Positions 38,801 through 51,956 are shown, counted from the stretch's first letter. The stretch: 64,000 nucleotides of DNA from Oasisia sp. SBJ-2009 (GCA_964017155.1 OZ024856.1:4871825-4935824), one strand, 5' to 3'. Notes: generated by a model from the sequence alone, not told the origin. Program-made: numbers and translations.

Positions 38801-41110
38801 TGCATCATCGCTCCTACTCACCGTCCTTCCCAAATGGAAAGTGAAAGTGTCATATTTCAGTTGTTGAGGCACTTAACTGACTCAATGGAACTTGTTATGT
38901 CAATATTTTCTCTTCTAAAGACTTTCTGTGCTAACGACCGCCCTGGGCTGGGACTGAATGAACCGTCTGGTCTGACATGTGCTGTACCTCGGCCACAATG
39001 CCACGTGAAGTCAGTGGGAAACACGGATAGAGATTAGCAGCCAAACAAGAGATCCACACAAATCTGGTGTGCACAGGCGAGGTGTGAACTTGTCCTGCAA
39101 ACATCCCGTCTGTCAGAGTCTCTCGTCCTGATTGTGAACACGTGTGGAGAGAGAGCTGAGAGCAAAGTCAAACCCACTGCAGCTATCAGGCGACTGGTGC
39201 AGTTGAATAGCACCACAGCAAGTGTACACAGCTGTGGCCGAGCCATGACAGTTGTGTGGCAGGTCCACAATCACAGCCCGACAGAGACATCACAGAACAA
39301 CACACACACGTCCACGCTGGACACTGGGTCAGTTGACCAATGGAAGAATGGACAGCTACATGACAGCCTGGGAACGGGACCATGAATGAGCGTACCACGA
39401 CTTACCTTACCTTAGAGAACACCAGGACACATCAAACATCAACAAGTACAACTTAAATGAGCTTCTATCCGTGAAAGAACGTCTTCTGTGTCGTGTAATC
39501 AGTTGGTCCACTTTAACAGGATAAAGCTGAACCAATGAGATTTCGAAACATTCATACAAAATATATCCGTGTAAACATACACCATTGAAAACCCTCCACA
39601 CAGTGGAATGTTAAGGGTTGGGAGGCCAGGGTGGCTAAGCTTAGTCACCCACTGTTGGTCAAATCGCAAATGTACTGGACAACAGATTACGTAGGAAATG
39701 TTAAAGAAACCATTTCCAAAGGGAGCCGTGGTTCAATGGGATTCTCCTAAACATGGCGCTACTAACACGTGCATAACCACACTGGTTTCTCCAAGTGACA
39801 TATTCATTTGGTCTGAAGATGATACCTCCTGTAGTGTCCATGCTCATAAACTTGGAGTAAACTGGAGGGCAAACGTCAACTCAGGTAAATTTCGATATCC
39901 CAGATGAAATGGATTACCAGAAATATTCATATTTACTATTGAATGGAGTAGCTAACAATATAACAAATAGCAACAATCAATTTTGTTGTTCAAAAATTCA
40001 AATTAATCTTTCACAAGATTCATTGTGACTTCTGAAGTCTTTGTTCCAGATATACAGAACCCAGTTGTTGCTGTAAGATGTCATTAAGAGTTGGTAAACC
40101 AAGTATTACCCTGTCTTGTAACGTCTGTCAATTGATGGGTGGTCGCATTGGTTTACATACCAAAAATACATAAACGTGATTAAGCATTTCATAAAGGCAG
40201 TGGGCTGGTCCTCAACACTGATGACACATAATGTGGGGAAAATAAATGCATACAATGGCACCACCTAGTGAATGAAACACATATTAATGTAAAGTAAGTC
40301 AAATAGCATTTTGGATCCCCAAAATTGCAAGATTCATATCAAAAGCTGGGTGCAGGGTGGTGGTGATTGGAACCAGTGTTACAGTGCATGGTTGTTACCT
40401 ATAAGAGAAGCAACAAACACAAATCAACATGATTGTTGTCACAAACAACTGATGTACACAAACAAGTGAATGACAATCTGGTGTGACTGATGTCATTACA
40501 GTTCCGAACATATTGTCCATCATTCTTTGAGTGGGGCAAGTCACATTACAGATTCTGTCCTCTCAATGACTTTGTACATCTTCGTCTTCTGCCATCTTCT
40601 TATTAATTATACACTTTGTTCTTCTGCCCATCTTCTTGACCAAATCTCTCAAAACACACTTCACCCTCTTTAGCTCTGGTCTTCTTTTAATTCTGTCTTC
40701 CGTGTTCTGTGCTCATCTTAATAATATCTTATAAGTTAATCCACAAGTCTGACTATATAAAGTCCCATCTTTGGAAACAACCGAAGTAATCACAGCAAAC
40801 AATTCCTGTTACAACCAATGTTTTAGTCCGGTACACAGTAGGTAAACACAAGTACCCGGTACTTTATACACACAGGCATGCCCAATTATATAACAAACAC
40901 TTGCGTTTAAAAGCTGTTACACTTAATAAAATCTTCCACTTCTGACAACGTTACTCACAGCCCGACATATTACTGATTTTATTCTGGCATATTGAATTTG
41001 CCAGGGAAAATACTTGTCATGATTATGTTTTATTAATAAAGCTTTATTGCCATTTTCAGCATGCATTACATGTTAAATTGGAATGCATTCTGACGTTGAC
41101 TCACATAGTG

Positions 41111-41111
41111 C

Positions 41112-41143
<32 letters not shown>

Positions 41144-41163
41144 CTGTATATATATATATACAG

Positions 41164-41205
<42 letters not shown>
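41111..41205. repeat. (TA)n interrupted by two CAGCTG motifs
   Basis: The motif tatacagctgtata occurs twice within the TA run, about 20 bp apart. Intronic, about 500 bp from the exon ending at 41691. Confidence 0.93.
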
Positions 41206-41208
<3 letters not shown>

Positions 41209-41690
41209 AAAAAGAAACATGGCAAATAAATATATAATAGTACATAATAATAAGTTCTTTAAAACATTTTTTTTATCTAATAAATAAATATCACAGATAT
41301 CTTTTAAAATAATAGATTATCTATTTAAAAATAATTGTATTAAGCTACCCGGTAGTTAATAAATAAATAAATAAATCTATATAAAACGTCCTTTAAAATT
41401 ATAAATTATCTTCTAAAAATATTATTTTAAGTTAGTAAACAAATAAATAAATGTTATAAGACGTCAACAATGTCATTAGAAATTATATTTACAATTGACT
41501 TATATATCAAATTTAATTATATTTATATTGAATGCGGCGAAATAAAAAAATTATATATTAATTTATCTTCAAGCAAACACTTTAAACTACAGTGGCGTCA
41601 GCACACTGCTGCCAGTGCCCTTGCACGGAGAAGTGAACCAGCAGAGAACAAAGAGGTTAGAACTGATAAACAAGACCGTGAAGTGCTCAC

Positions 41691-41764
41691 CTTCTATGGC
41701 CATCATCTGCCGCAGCTCTCGGTTCAGCAACTCAAACCTCTTCTCCAAGTCATCCTCTTTCTCC
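41691..41764 (-). CDS. EHBP1: EHBP1-like exon: bMERB helix 2/3 junction
   Basis: The exon is 74 nt, phase 2 in and phase 1 out. The acceptor is tgtgtgttacag before 41764 and the donor GTGAGC at 41690. It encodes EKEDDLEKRFELLNREL followed by RQMMAIE. This fits the family motif EKE.DLE.RYELLNRELR.MLAIEDW. The split Gly/Asp codon (G|AC) joins the next exon, which begins DWEKTE. It is a short exon isolated between introns of about 9.5 and 10.7 kb. Confidence 0.95.
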
Positions 41765-42429
41765 CTGTAACACACAGATGTCGTCTCATCGTTGAAATCA
41801 GCAGGTTTTACTTTGTATTCTGCAGAGGTCTGTATTATGTGTTTCTATGTTAAATCATGACGACCATAAATATGGGTTCTAAATTTATGTTTTGCCTCAT
41901 CTCATTTCAAATTAATTGAGCAAAAATGCAAATCTACAATAAAACATGTTGACTTTTTCGGGATTTTTTAAAGCAGGTTTGGTGAAACCAAAAGACACAT
42001 ATTTAAATTATTTAATTCTTGCTCAGGAATAAATTCAAGTGATGTAAGCATTTAAATTGTCATGTGAACACAATTATGTGGTACAATTATGCAAATGTTT
42101 CTGCACTGATGTAGATTTGTGTGTGCTCTCTCAGAGCCTGCCAATAAATAAATAATAAGTAGGTTTACCAAACCAGCTACCAGACGAATTTAAAAAAAAC
42201 ATTCTACTATCATTTAAACCGAAGTTTGTTTTGTTATCATACAGATTGGCTTTTATTGAAAGTATTCAGTTGAGAATGATGAGCTGTCGTAATCTCGGCA
42301 GAGGTGTATCTTAAAGACCATCTTAAAGATATTTTAGTAATACAACATTGTCACTTTGACTTGAGATTAAGATGTCATGTCAGCGGCACTACGCAGTGGG
42401 AATTCAACATTATAACTACCAACGTTGAT

Positions 42430-43021
42430 TAAATATAAATGATTTCAGGACACAGGCGTATATTGATATGTATGATTACGTTTCACCCTGTACATCAAAC
42501 TATAACCATACAAGCAATAAAGTTTTGCCATCAATTGTTAAAGTCCTCACTTTCAATATAAAACATTGGCGAGGCTTTTCAGTGACGGCTCCGCACTTAT
42601 GGAACAATCTATTGGACAGTCTGCGCCTAATAGACTCACTTGAAGTTTTTAAGTCCAACTTAAAAACACATCTTTTTAAGGTCGCATTTGTAAACTACTT
42701 ATAGAGTATTTTATAATGAATTAATTTTAACTGTAATTATAGTTTGGCAATTTTTTTCTTACTTTATTATTAAGTTAATAATATATTTTATTATTTATTT
42801 ATTATTTTATTTTATCTATGTATTGCTGATAAGTTTAGCTTATGAACTAGGAATTTTAGAAGCTTTATTTCATTATCTATTTATTATCATTTAACATTTT
42901 GTGTTTATGTGCAAGTTTAAACTGTTTATGAATATTTTAAATATGTATGTATTTTATGCGCCTCTGAGCAGACATTTGTTCCGGATATATGGCGGTTTCA
43001 AATAAAAATTATTATTATTAT
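42430..43021 (+). mobile_element. 5'-truncated LINE 3' end with (ATT)n tail
   Basis: An open frame on the plus strand ends at 42704 and encodes GFSVTAPHLWNNLLDSLRL and SLEVFKSNLKTHLFKVAF. This is the well-known C-terminal motif FSV.AP.LWN.LP..IR...S...FK..LKT.LF of non-LTR retrotransposon reverse transcriptases. A 3' UTR of about 300 bp follows, with gcgcctctgagcag, and a terminal (ATT)n run at 43007-43021. It is a different family from the element at 60.7 kb. The 5' border near 42430 is approximate. It lies antisense in the 9.5-kb intron. Confidence 0.78.
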
Positions 43022-43489
43022 TAACCCAGTGAATGAACGCCACAAAATATCGCTCAACACACCAAAGTTTACCCCTTTACAAATGAGACTTGGTGCAATA
43101 AATCACAGACTTCTGCTGCGACATTAGTCTCTGGTGAGACTTCAAAGTGAGACCACGCAACCGCCAGTGGACAAAATGGTTTTGTTTCAACGTCCGGCTG
43201 TGCTTCAACGCGAGACAATGCGAACATCCTGGGAACACTGGAGACACCTGGTGAGCATGCAGTGCCACACACAATGCGCAGTCATCAGAGAAAATCGCCA
43301 CCGACGACTGCGTGGTACAGCCACCACCTGGTGAGAAGGTGTGCGAAATGGCCACGCAATTTAATCAAGGTTGAAGTATAATTACGCGCTGGATTAGAGA
43401 CGGGTCATGGCTGCAGGTGCCTAGTAGTGCGGCTTACAGTGCTTTGTACGGGCACCGCTTGCTGCGCACCGCTGGCACCACCATCAACT

Positions 43490-43720
43490 AATCACGACGG
43501 TGCACACACCGATGCGAAAGGCGTTAATTAATTGAAATATGATTGTCATCGAAAAACATGTGGGACGGCTGTCAGGCAGGCGGGCCGGGCCGGCCGTCTT
43601 CCCTGATGTGTCACCGAAACAACTACGATGATACACCGATGCGACTCATCAAATTCAATTGGCAATGAATGCGGCATGACTTAATTAGTAGTGGCAGCAA
43701 CAATTAACAGGCAATGTTCT
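43490..43720. promoter_or_regulatory. Intronic CpG/AT-site patch, candidate enhancer
   Basis: It contains gcgttaattaattg, tgacttaattag and caattggcaatg (homeodomain-type cores) next to gcgggccgggccggccg. This mixture of TAATTA sites and CpG in a CpG-poor intron suggests cis-regulatory function; this is inference only. Confidence 0.3.
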
Positions 43721-44111
43721 TGCTGAACTTCCCTGTCAGAAACTGTTGCCTCTCACACACTACATCCACACAGGAGTGTCACTGGTAACTGACCATGACA
43801 AGTACTTGCTTCTGAAGCCTCATGGGTTGACAGGCATTGGAAGCTGACACAGGATGCTGTGCAGAGACGACTCTCATTGGTGAAGTTATTTACACTGGCT
43901 TCAATACTGGCTCTTAATGTTGGGTGTAGCTCTGCTGTCAGTTCCTACATCTCCTCTCTGCTCTCATTTCCTCCCAAACCCACACCATTAAAAAAATCCT
44001 TGTTTGGGTGGAGTTCTAAAAATTACTTTTGTATTTTCTTCTGTGAAACCCATACTATTAAAAGACAGTCAATAAAAACATATTTCTATATAATAAAACA
44101 GGGTTTCTCTG

Positions 44112-44144
44112 TTTGTTTGTTTGTTTGTTTGTTTGTTTGTTTGA
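44112..44144. repeat. (TTTG)n microsatellite
   Basis: Eight or so copies, intronic. Confidence 0.9.
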
Positions 44145-46189
44145 ATGTAACCCAACATTTCTGTAAGTTCTGCAGGTTGTGGGACATACTAAACAATGTA
44201 CACAGTTTTGAAATATATTAGCACCAGTGAATGTCTTTTTCCCCAAAGCATCAGGTAACTTGGTTACTATGAAATAAATTATCCATTTGGAGACAATGGT
44301 CCAAAGACTACAAGTGTGACAAGAACTAATAAAGACGTTGTAACAAACATTTATGTCTCAATTTCCATCAATGAGGATTTGGCGTCTTACAAACTATCAC
44401 AATACTGCACAGAAGAAATCTCAGTGTTTGTTGTAAGAACTCTGTTTTACTTCTCACCTATAGTTTGGCAGAACTGACCCATTTGACTGGCATGTTTAGA
44501 CAATGGTCAGTCAGACTGCTGGACTAACAGCTGAGTGGTCAGTGGCCAGAGACAGAACATCAACAATAAGTGGACCAAGTGTATCCAAGCAGGAAGTACA
44601 TAGTAGGTACACAGTGGAAGTGTAGAACTCACGGCTCTAACACACTCTAGTTGGAAACAAACACACTCGTGCTCTAACACTCTCTTGTAGGATATTAACA
44701 CACCTGGGTTCTAACACACAAGTGGAATATGGTAATACACTGGGCTCTAACACTATTATAGGATAGTAATACACCTGGGCTCTAACCCACTCCTATAAGA
44801 AACTAACACATTTCAAATGACCTCATCCTTGCAAGACAGGACTACTTCCATACAAAGTAGCCTTGTCAGGACTTCTGTAAGAAGAGCTTGATTTAGGAGA
44901 GGTGAACTAGTTTATTGACTTCACCAATTGCAACTGCTTCACCAGTGAGGACAGCACAAATACCTGCCCGAATTTGAAGATGGACTAACAAGTTCTGGGA
45001 ATTCTAGTACCATGAACCTTCTTCAAACACATCCCCAACATAATGCAGACACTAACACTAATTACCACATACATTTTCCCACAAACCTCAATAAAACAGC
45101 TGAGGAGTTTCCACTATGAAATGGGTCTTTTCTTGCTGAACTGTCATAGTGCAATTGTTGCCTCTCTCGTATTCTTAGACCCACATCCCAGAGCCCCCCA
45201 GCCACCGGCCATTGTCTGACCGCAGCAATAACACCTGACCAAAAGCCAAACACCTGTGGAAGTCGGTGAGGCGTGACCATCTTCATGGCCTGAATAAAGT
45301 CTTGTAATAGTGAGTGAAATGAGAACAATGAGGCCTGAAGGACCTAAAATCCTGTCTCAACAAGCCACTGTTGGTGGGAAAAAATGGGCTTAAGTGTGTG
45401 AACTTGTCCTACAGATTTCCCAGGGAAATACACAATATGTAACGCAACCCAGTACATGGGACAATGTGTAGATGTCCAATTGAGTTGACAACTTGTTGTA
45501 TTTATACTGTAACTTCAAAGAAAGGCTAATTTATTGGGTAGGAATCGGATAAGATTAAATAGAACATCCCTTGAAATGTGTATGGTTTAAAGGCTTTGCA
45601 TTTGTAGTTAATTCTAAATGAGAATGTAATTCCATTTTTGCAAATAAATATGCTATATTTTTTGTTTGTGAATACTCCAAAATAAATTTAAAGAAACGCA
45701 CCGAAAATGACAACATTTATTTCAGGTAAAACCCATAAAGCAACATGTTAGAAACCAACACCTTGAAAAGTAAATTAACAACTTGTAATGACAGATTTTT
45801 TCTTACCAAAACACATATTAACGACCAAATAATTTCATTAACGTTTTAACCAAATAAATGATATTTTATTAAGCAGATTTTAATTATATATTTTTAATGA
45901 ACGTTGCCCACAAATATCCCTTGATGTGATAACAAAATCTGATTGCCCTGTATTGTGCTAAGAGGCTGACCATTACATTTAGAATTATATTTATAATTTG
46001 ACAATTCCATCTAAATTTTTAAGTAAATACAAATGATCAAAACGTAAGTTAAAATAACGAAATTAATAAATCAAATGTGACAGAAGATGTATTGGTAGGT
46101 AACCTAACAGATTTTACAACACCAATCTTTGACGAGATATGCCTGAGGATACGGAAGCTGACCCAGGCAGGTGATTCACCCCTGGGACT

Positions 46190-46660
46190 CAGGGGCTGAT
46201 GATGGTCTGTGAGGAGCAATTTGCCGAGAGACGGACGGACGGACGTGCCACGCTAGTGAATCACGGCGGCGGCGGCGGCGGTGTAAACTGACAACATTAG
46301 CAACGAGGCTCCCTACGCAACAAAACGCCACATAATAAACACCCCACTGGTTCACTAATTGAAACTGCCAAGTGACAATGTTGCGCCCAGCGTGTGTGTC
46401 ACCAGCGCCCCCCTCTCTCGCCCTCTCCCTCGCCCCCCCACAGCAGTCGCACGCGCTTCACGGCACAAGATAATCCGCGTGAAAGGGCCGAGGCGGCTCG
46501 ACGCAGTATCACTGTAATTACCAGTTACGACTCAATCTCGCCGGGCCGACTTTGCAGATGTCACCGTCGCCGTGGCGTATTGTCGTCGGGGCCTGGCAGT
46601 GGACTGTCGTGGTCGCGTCACTGTCGACGATGACGGAGACATCAGCTGTGTCACACGCTT
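46190..46660. promoter_or_regulatory. Intronic CpG-island-like patch
   Basis: About 470 bp with dense CpG, including gacggacggacggacg, a cggcggcggcggcgg run and ctcgccgggccgac. It is surrounded by kilobases with almost no CpG. In animals with mosaic, gene-body methylation such patches are often unmethylated regulatory DNA (enhancer or internal promoter). No TATA or initiator can be assigned. Confidence 0.4.
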
Positions 46661-47789
46661 TGTTTGGTCACACAAATTAGGCATGGCTTGTAAGTGAACC
46701 ACCCAGAAGGGGACTGTCGTCACTATTAAGAATGAACAATGTACACCATGTTATACTGATATCAAGCATAAAGCAGTTTAGTGACCAGAGCAGTGGTCAT
46801 CCCACATGTCCAAACAAACTGGACAGCACAACTAATGGACAAAACAGGACATATCCTGTTACCAAGTAGCCTCCTTCTGCATTTGTTACAGAGAACTTTT
46901 ATTTCAAACAATCATATTTCATAAGTGTTACGGTCACTGTATCCTGTAATAAACTGGAGTTGCTGTTATGTCACAGAAATAAACCACTGGGAATAAGATT
47001 AGTAAAGTAAATTAGCAGTGCCTATACCACCAGGCTGGCAACATACAACATTCATTCCGCATGGCTGTGAATGAGGACAGCCAAGAGTTATCATTGGGGC
47101 ATCAGTCCACTCAAAGTTTATGGTGGGAATGTGATTTCAAACAAATAAATCTATCTTGAGTTTCATTGTGAAAGATGATTATAGTTTTTATATTATTTAC
47201 ATTCTCTTTTTGTCCAAGTGGAGACTGCTGCTTCATGTTTGTGTGTTTATAATCACAATCACTTTATCAAAAATTCTTTCTGCTTTAGTGACATAAATGC
47301 TATGAAGATTTAAAAATTGCACATTTCCTGCCAACCTGTGCCGGGCAGTGTTTACAGAGAAATGTATACGTTGTGTATGAACTATGAAATGGAGTCAAGA
47401 GGCCTGAGTCTTGTGTTCCTAACTATTAGATGCCTGCGTCCAACCTGCACACAGAGTCTGGGTGTACATATGCTTGTGCAGTATCACTGACACAAGAAAC
47501 CTGACCGGTGAAAGAGAATCTCTCGTCCCTGGCGACATGTTGACTTGGCGGCCCCAGCCCTTAGATCTCTGTGTGTTGTCTCTAAATCCTTTCTTAAAAC
47601 AGTGGTATTATTTGAGTGAGCAAACAGATGATCTGCTGTTTAGAGGCAACCAACCGCTACTTGATAGCAAGAACTGACATCGCCCGATACAGTCAACTTG
47701 CATGTCCACACAGCCAGTGAGATCCCGGACTGTCCCATCGACGTTTGTTGTCATAATATATTTGTTAACACTATATTTTAGTTTTTATA

Positions 47790-48000
47790 AATTATTGTGT
47801 CAGTTCCAATTGTAAATAGTTTGTGGCATTTTATAACATATACAAATGAACTATTTTTATATTGTGTCAGTTCCAATTGTAAATTATTTATGGCATTTTA
47901 CAACATATACTATACAAACGTATTATTTTTATATAGCGCCAGTTCCCATTTTAAATGGATTGTGACCCTTTACACCATATACTATACAAATGCAGTTTAA
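47790..48000. repeat. About 70-bp tandem repeat, three copies
   Basis: Three diverged copies share gtgtcagttccaattgtaaa, tggcattttataacatatac and tatttttata. They are in the 9.5-kb intron. Divergence between copies suggests an old array. Confidence 0.75.
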
Positions 48001-50376
48001 AAAAGTCTAAATAATGACACACACTCTACAAAAGTATGCAAGCTATAGTAATAAAATTATAAAATGTATATTTTCTAATGAAAGATAATCATGTATAAAT
48101 TTAAATGCATTTATAAAACAAATCCACCAGAACATTGGAATATTAAAAAATATTAACATTGGTAAAATACAAATAAATACAGTAATTAAATAAATATATT
48201 AAAACAATTATGTTGATTAGAGCTTTGCAGGGCTCAGTATAAATAAAATTAATCAATAATAAATTCACATTACTTAAGTAACATAAAAGTATTATGATAA
48301 ATACATATCTAAACAGGTTAACACAGGAGATAATATGTCAAATATTCCTCTTTATGTTGCTCCGTAACAGAGATCCTGTGTAATGAGAAGTATCAACACC
48401 AGACTGCCTCACATTCACTGGTGTCTCCAGGACATACAGCCCCTGGCAATATGGTGCTTTGAAAACTCTCCTTAAATTAAATTTTAACAATTGGTTATGC
48501 TTAATAATGGATTTTTTTACCAGTTCATTATTTGAGTGAAATTATATCGTTTACCAGAGAGAGGATGAACTAGAGGCACACAGCTAAGTGTGTGTTTAAA
48601 TTTAACAACAATTCCCATGTACACAACAATAATTATACAGTAGAACCTTAAAGTTAGTAATAAGGTGACTCTCAAGACTGGACAATAGTGACCCGAATGA
48701 CCACATTAGCATGACTCATTTACTACACTTCACTGTTATAAAAATAATCAGGGACTGTCCCAGGATGAAGTTAATTGTGACATGGTTGAATTACTACGTG
48801 ACTGTAAAGTATGATGCAATTGTAAACTTCAATAGCATCTAACAACATTTAACAACATCTGACAATGGTAGATAGAGAAGTGTGGAAAACGTATGTATGA
48901 GGAACTCAGGATCCATCATTCTGCTGCTCCTATGACCCTCAAACTATGGGACATAGACAGACAGAGCTAACAACTTGGTCTCAGAGGCACTAGAACAAGA
49001 ACTATAAAAACATTATGAACAGGCACATGTAAGATGTTGGATGAGTCCGCAGTTTCAGGTGTTTTTAAAAAATGTGGCTATTACTTGTAATGGTTTCAAA
49101 GTAATGGTGAGTTAATTCTTGCTACAGAGAACGATAAAGATTGCCTGTCAATGTTAAGCTCAGTTATGGAGCAAAAACATGTGAACCCGAGGTGTACAGA
49201 CACGTCATGCCGCACGTCATACTAGCCGTCATGTTTCACGCAACAGAACAAGGTAGTGCTTGGGGACTGGGGAGGGTGGCAGGCACTAGCGAAGTGCACA
49301 GTGCGGTGTGGCGCGTAGTGCGCACTACACACATCGACCAGGCCAGCGGTAAGCGGCTTAGGCCTCAGTGCGCGATGCGTAAGTAACGAGCAACATTACA
49401 TGTCACAGACGGGACGGACTCAAGTATGGCAGGGAGGAGAGGCAGGGGAAGGGATAGGGGGTGTACAAATGGCACCAGGGAAGGGAAAGCACAAGGCACA
49501 AGGTCTTTTATTCAATCACAACATGTCCCATATATTCTTGATTAAAAAATATATACAATTCTGTGCAAAAGCTGAATTACTTTTCTCGTTTCTTACCTGT
49601 CAACTGGATTACAACATTTACATGTCGCTTGAGTTTTTCCACCCACCTTGACCCTTGTGAACTATACTTAATATTAACTACAACAATACTGCCAGATGTC
49701 TGTCTCGCATCAAAGACAGTTGCGCATTTGGCCATTACAAGTTTTTGTTGTTGTGATTTACACTTGTCTGACATATACATAATTATGTGACTTTTTACAC
49801 ATAAATGTGTTATCACATGGCATACACAGATCTCTGTTTTTCTCCAACCATCTGTACTGTTTACGCGAAATCTGTACACTGCCAGCCATTCCACTAGACG
49901 ACTGTTATAGCAATTAGTCCAAACTTCACATAAAATGGGAGTAGTTAATATAACTGAACAACAATGTCCATTTGACATAGAATTAATGTCGCCCTGACCA
50001 CAGCAAATGTGGCTGATAGAGAATGACGTAATATAAACAGGTAACATGAGACAGCAATATGATGCCATTACACACCCACACCCACACAATCACCCATAGA
50101 CTGGCTACACAATGGTGCAACTAGCTTCAGTGCTGACCTCTGGTGTATCATGTGTCAACTGATTTCTCTGCACAGTATGAGAAACCTATTCTTTTGACTT
50201 CATTTCTAGAAATGAATATAGCTGAACGTGCTTCTTAAAATAGGTACAACAACAACACACATTCACCTAATGTAGAAATGAAGAAAGACTACAATGCACT
50301 TCCTAATTATAACATGATTCAGCGACTGAACAGAAACATATCTGGCGCTGGATGGATGAATGAATGAATGGCAGCT

Positions 50377-50377
<1 letters not shown>

Positions 50378-50414
<37 letters not shown>
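50378..50414. repeat. (GA)n microsatellite
   Basis: GA run with one AA interruption, intronic. Confidence 0.93.
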
Positions 50415-50423
50415 TACAGTACA

Positions 50424-50500
50424 ACCCCTCATTTAAGACCACCCCACCAAATCAGAGTGAAGCGGTCTTAAAAGAGGGATGGTTTCTTGTGAGGGGTTTG
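50424..50500. repeat. Inverted motif ccctcatttaagacc / ggtcttaaaagaggg
   Basis: A 15-bp arm at 50426-50440 is inverted at 50464-50478 with one mismatch. A looser third relative (gaggggtttgg) follows near 50491. Similar ctcatttaagaccacc-type sequences are common in dispersed, MITE-like invertebrate repeats, so this is probably a mobile-element fragment. It is preceded by a (GA)n run at 50378-50414. Confidence 0.45.
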
Positions 50501-51273
50501 GTTATTTTCATACATTGACGCTTATCAAAATACTTAATATCAATAATTACTGCCCATATAGCATGTATGCTTTTGAAGAAAAAACTAAGTACAGTCTGTA
50601 CCAGGTAGTAAAATACACAAAATAAAAAGTAGAAAATAAAAAATGAGACTACACATTAAAAACAAAAATTTTTCTTGTCTGTTTATTTTGTGTGTGACAT
50701 GTTTCAGTACAAGTTTAATTTTGAAAAGTTTTTATAACATAATATTATCTGATAAAAAGTATCCTTATTTAATTTGTCATTTCAAATTTGGTTTGAAGGG
50801 CTAAAAAGTGCTGCCACCTCACGGCGTCTGGGTAATCATGCCGCAGTCACCATTTTCTTAACCTTTCCAGCAGTGCAATCTGACCTAACCTCTTACAGCT
50901 GCCAAACTTCCCTTGTCATAACTTATATTACATATAAACATGCTAGGTCATAAAATAGAATCTGTTAAATTCTTGTAAAGAATAAAAGTCACAAATCATA
51001 ATTGTGCTAAACTTGACATCGTCAGTGGCGGTTACATGCAGGCCATAGATTACCGTGGTGTAACGTCGGTATTTTATTGCGGTGTCGGTACATAAGAAAT
51101 TTAGGTTAAAAAATGTACCTATTGGATGGTCGTTCGTCAGGGGTAAAATTCAGATTGACATGGTCACTAGTCACGTTTGTCGGGTGGTTGCTGACAAACA
51201 TCCCCTTGTCAGTCGTAAAAAGCAGGTGGTCGTTAATGAGGGGGTCATTCACAAGGGGTTCTCCTGTACTTAC

Positions 51274-51370
51274 AGTATGTTCAGTTGCATCTGTCTTCGT
51301 ATCAGCGCGTTCTTCTTATTGACCAACAGAAACCACTCTTGCATTAGGCGTTCCTCTTCTTCTCGCGTAC
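51274..51370 (-). CDS. EHBP1: EHBP1-like exon: bMERB helix 2
   Basis: The exon is 97 nt, phase 1 in and phase 2 out, from acttgatacag before 51370 to GTAAGT at 51273. It encodes [16 protein letters not shown] followed by [15 protein letters not shown]. This is almost identical in pattern to the second bMERB helix of EHBP1, with [20 protein letters not shown]. It is the strongest single family signature in the window. Confidence 0.96.
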
Positions 51371-51870
51371 CTGTATCAAGTAGTTTGATTGGTTGCACTG
51401 TCTCCTTACACCACTGATGAAACAACACTGATATTTCTTTACTTCAAGAGTCTATGATTAACAGAAAAAAAATGAACAAAAAACTAACCGACTAACACAA
51501 CTAAAATTAGGGTATGTTAGTTAAATGGAATTATTAAACCAATTACCTACTGATTACACATACATCACAGTACTCAGCAAAAGCAAACACTGATGTAAAT
51601 ACATAACAATGACCATCTGGATTGTTAGCCATTTGTTCAGCCTAGGCAAATGTCCCAGTAAAAATCTGGGTTATGACTGAATGCTGTTTAGCTCATAATC
51701 AAGGGAATTTTTTGGCTCCCAAAGTATTACAAGATGAATGTTGTGCTCATGAATTTTTGTCAATGATATTTCCACGTCATGTTGTGCAGTGGTAGGTTTT
51801 CAAAATACATGATATCTACTTGTGTTTTTACATATATTTTACATTCCTTATATTATTTAGACTTTACTAA

Positions 51871-51956
51871 TTTACCACTTCTAATAATTATGGAACACAG
51901 ACATGACAAGCATACGCTTGTCATGTCTGTGTCCAATAATTATTAGAAGTGGTAAA
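51871..51956. repeat. Long hairpin next to an EHBP1-like splice donor
   Basis: Two 41-nt arms (51871-51911 and 51916-51956) are inverted copies with about three mismatches around a 4-nt loop (atac); the tip is gacaagc/gcttgtc. In the minus-strand transcript the stem begins 40 nt after the last base of the bMERB exon ending at 51997. Confidence 0.9.

Larger units (their letters stand above)
31922..41690 (-). other. Intron of the EHBP1-like gene (9.8-10.7 kb depending on acceptor)
   Basis: It contains the 52-bp array, several microsatellites and a possible AT/CpG regulatory patch at 32450-32600. Two overlapping minus-strand frames of unknown meaning lie at 36708-37158. By eye CpG is common to about 38.1 kb and then becomes rare. 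The exon phases on both sides match, so no exon is missing here. Confidence 0.8.
41765..51273 (-). other. Intron of the EHBP1-like gene (9509 bp) with CpG-rich islands
   Basis: It is mostly CpG-poor and AT-rich. It holds a LINE end at 42430-43021, the 70-bp repeat at 47790 and the ctcatttaagacc element at 50424. Three short CpG-rich patches (43490-43720, 46190-46660, 49185-49395) interrupt it. The phases of the flanking exons (CT|G) join directly, so no additional exon is required. Confidence 0.8.
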
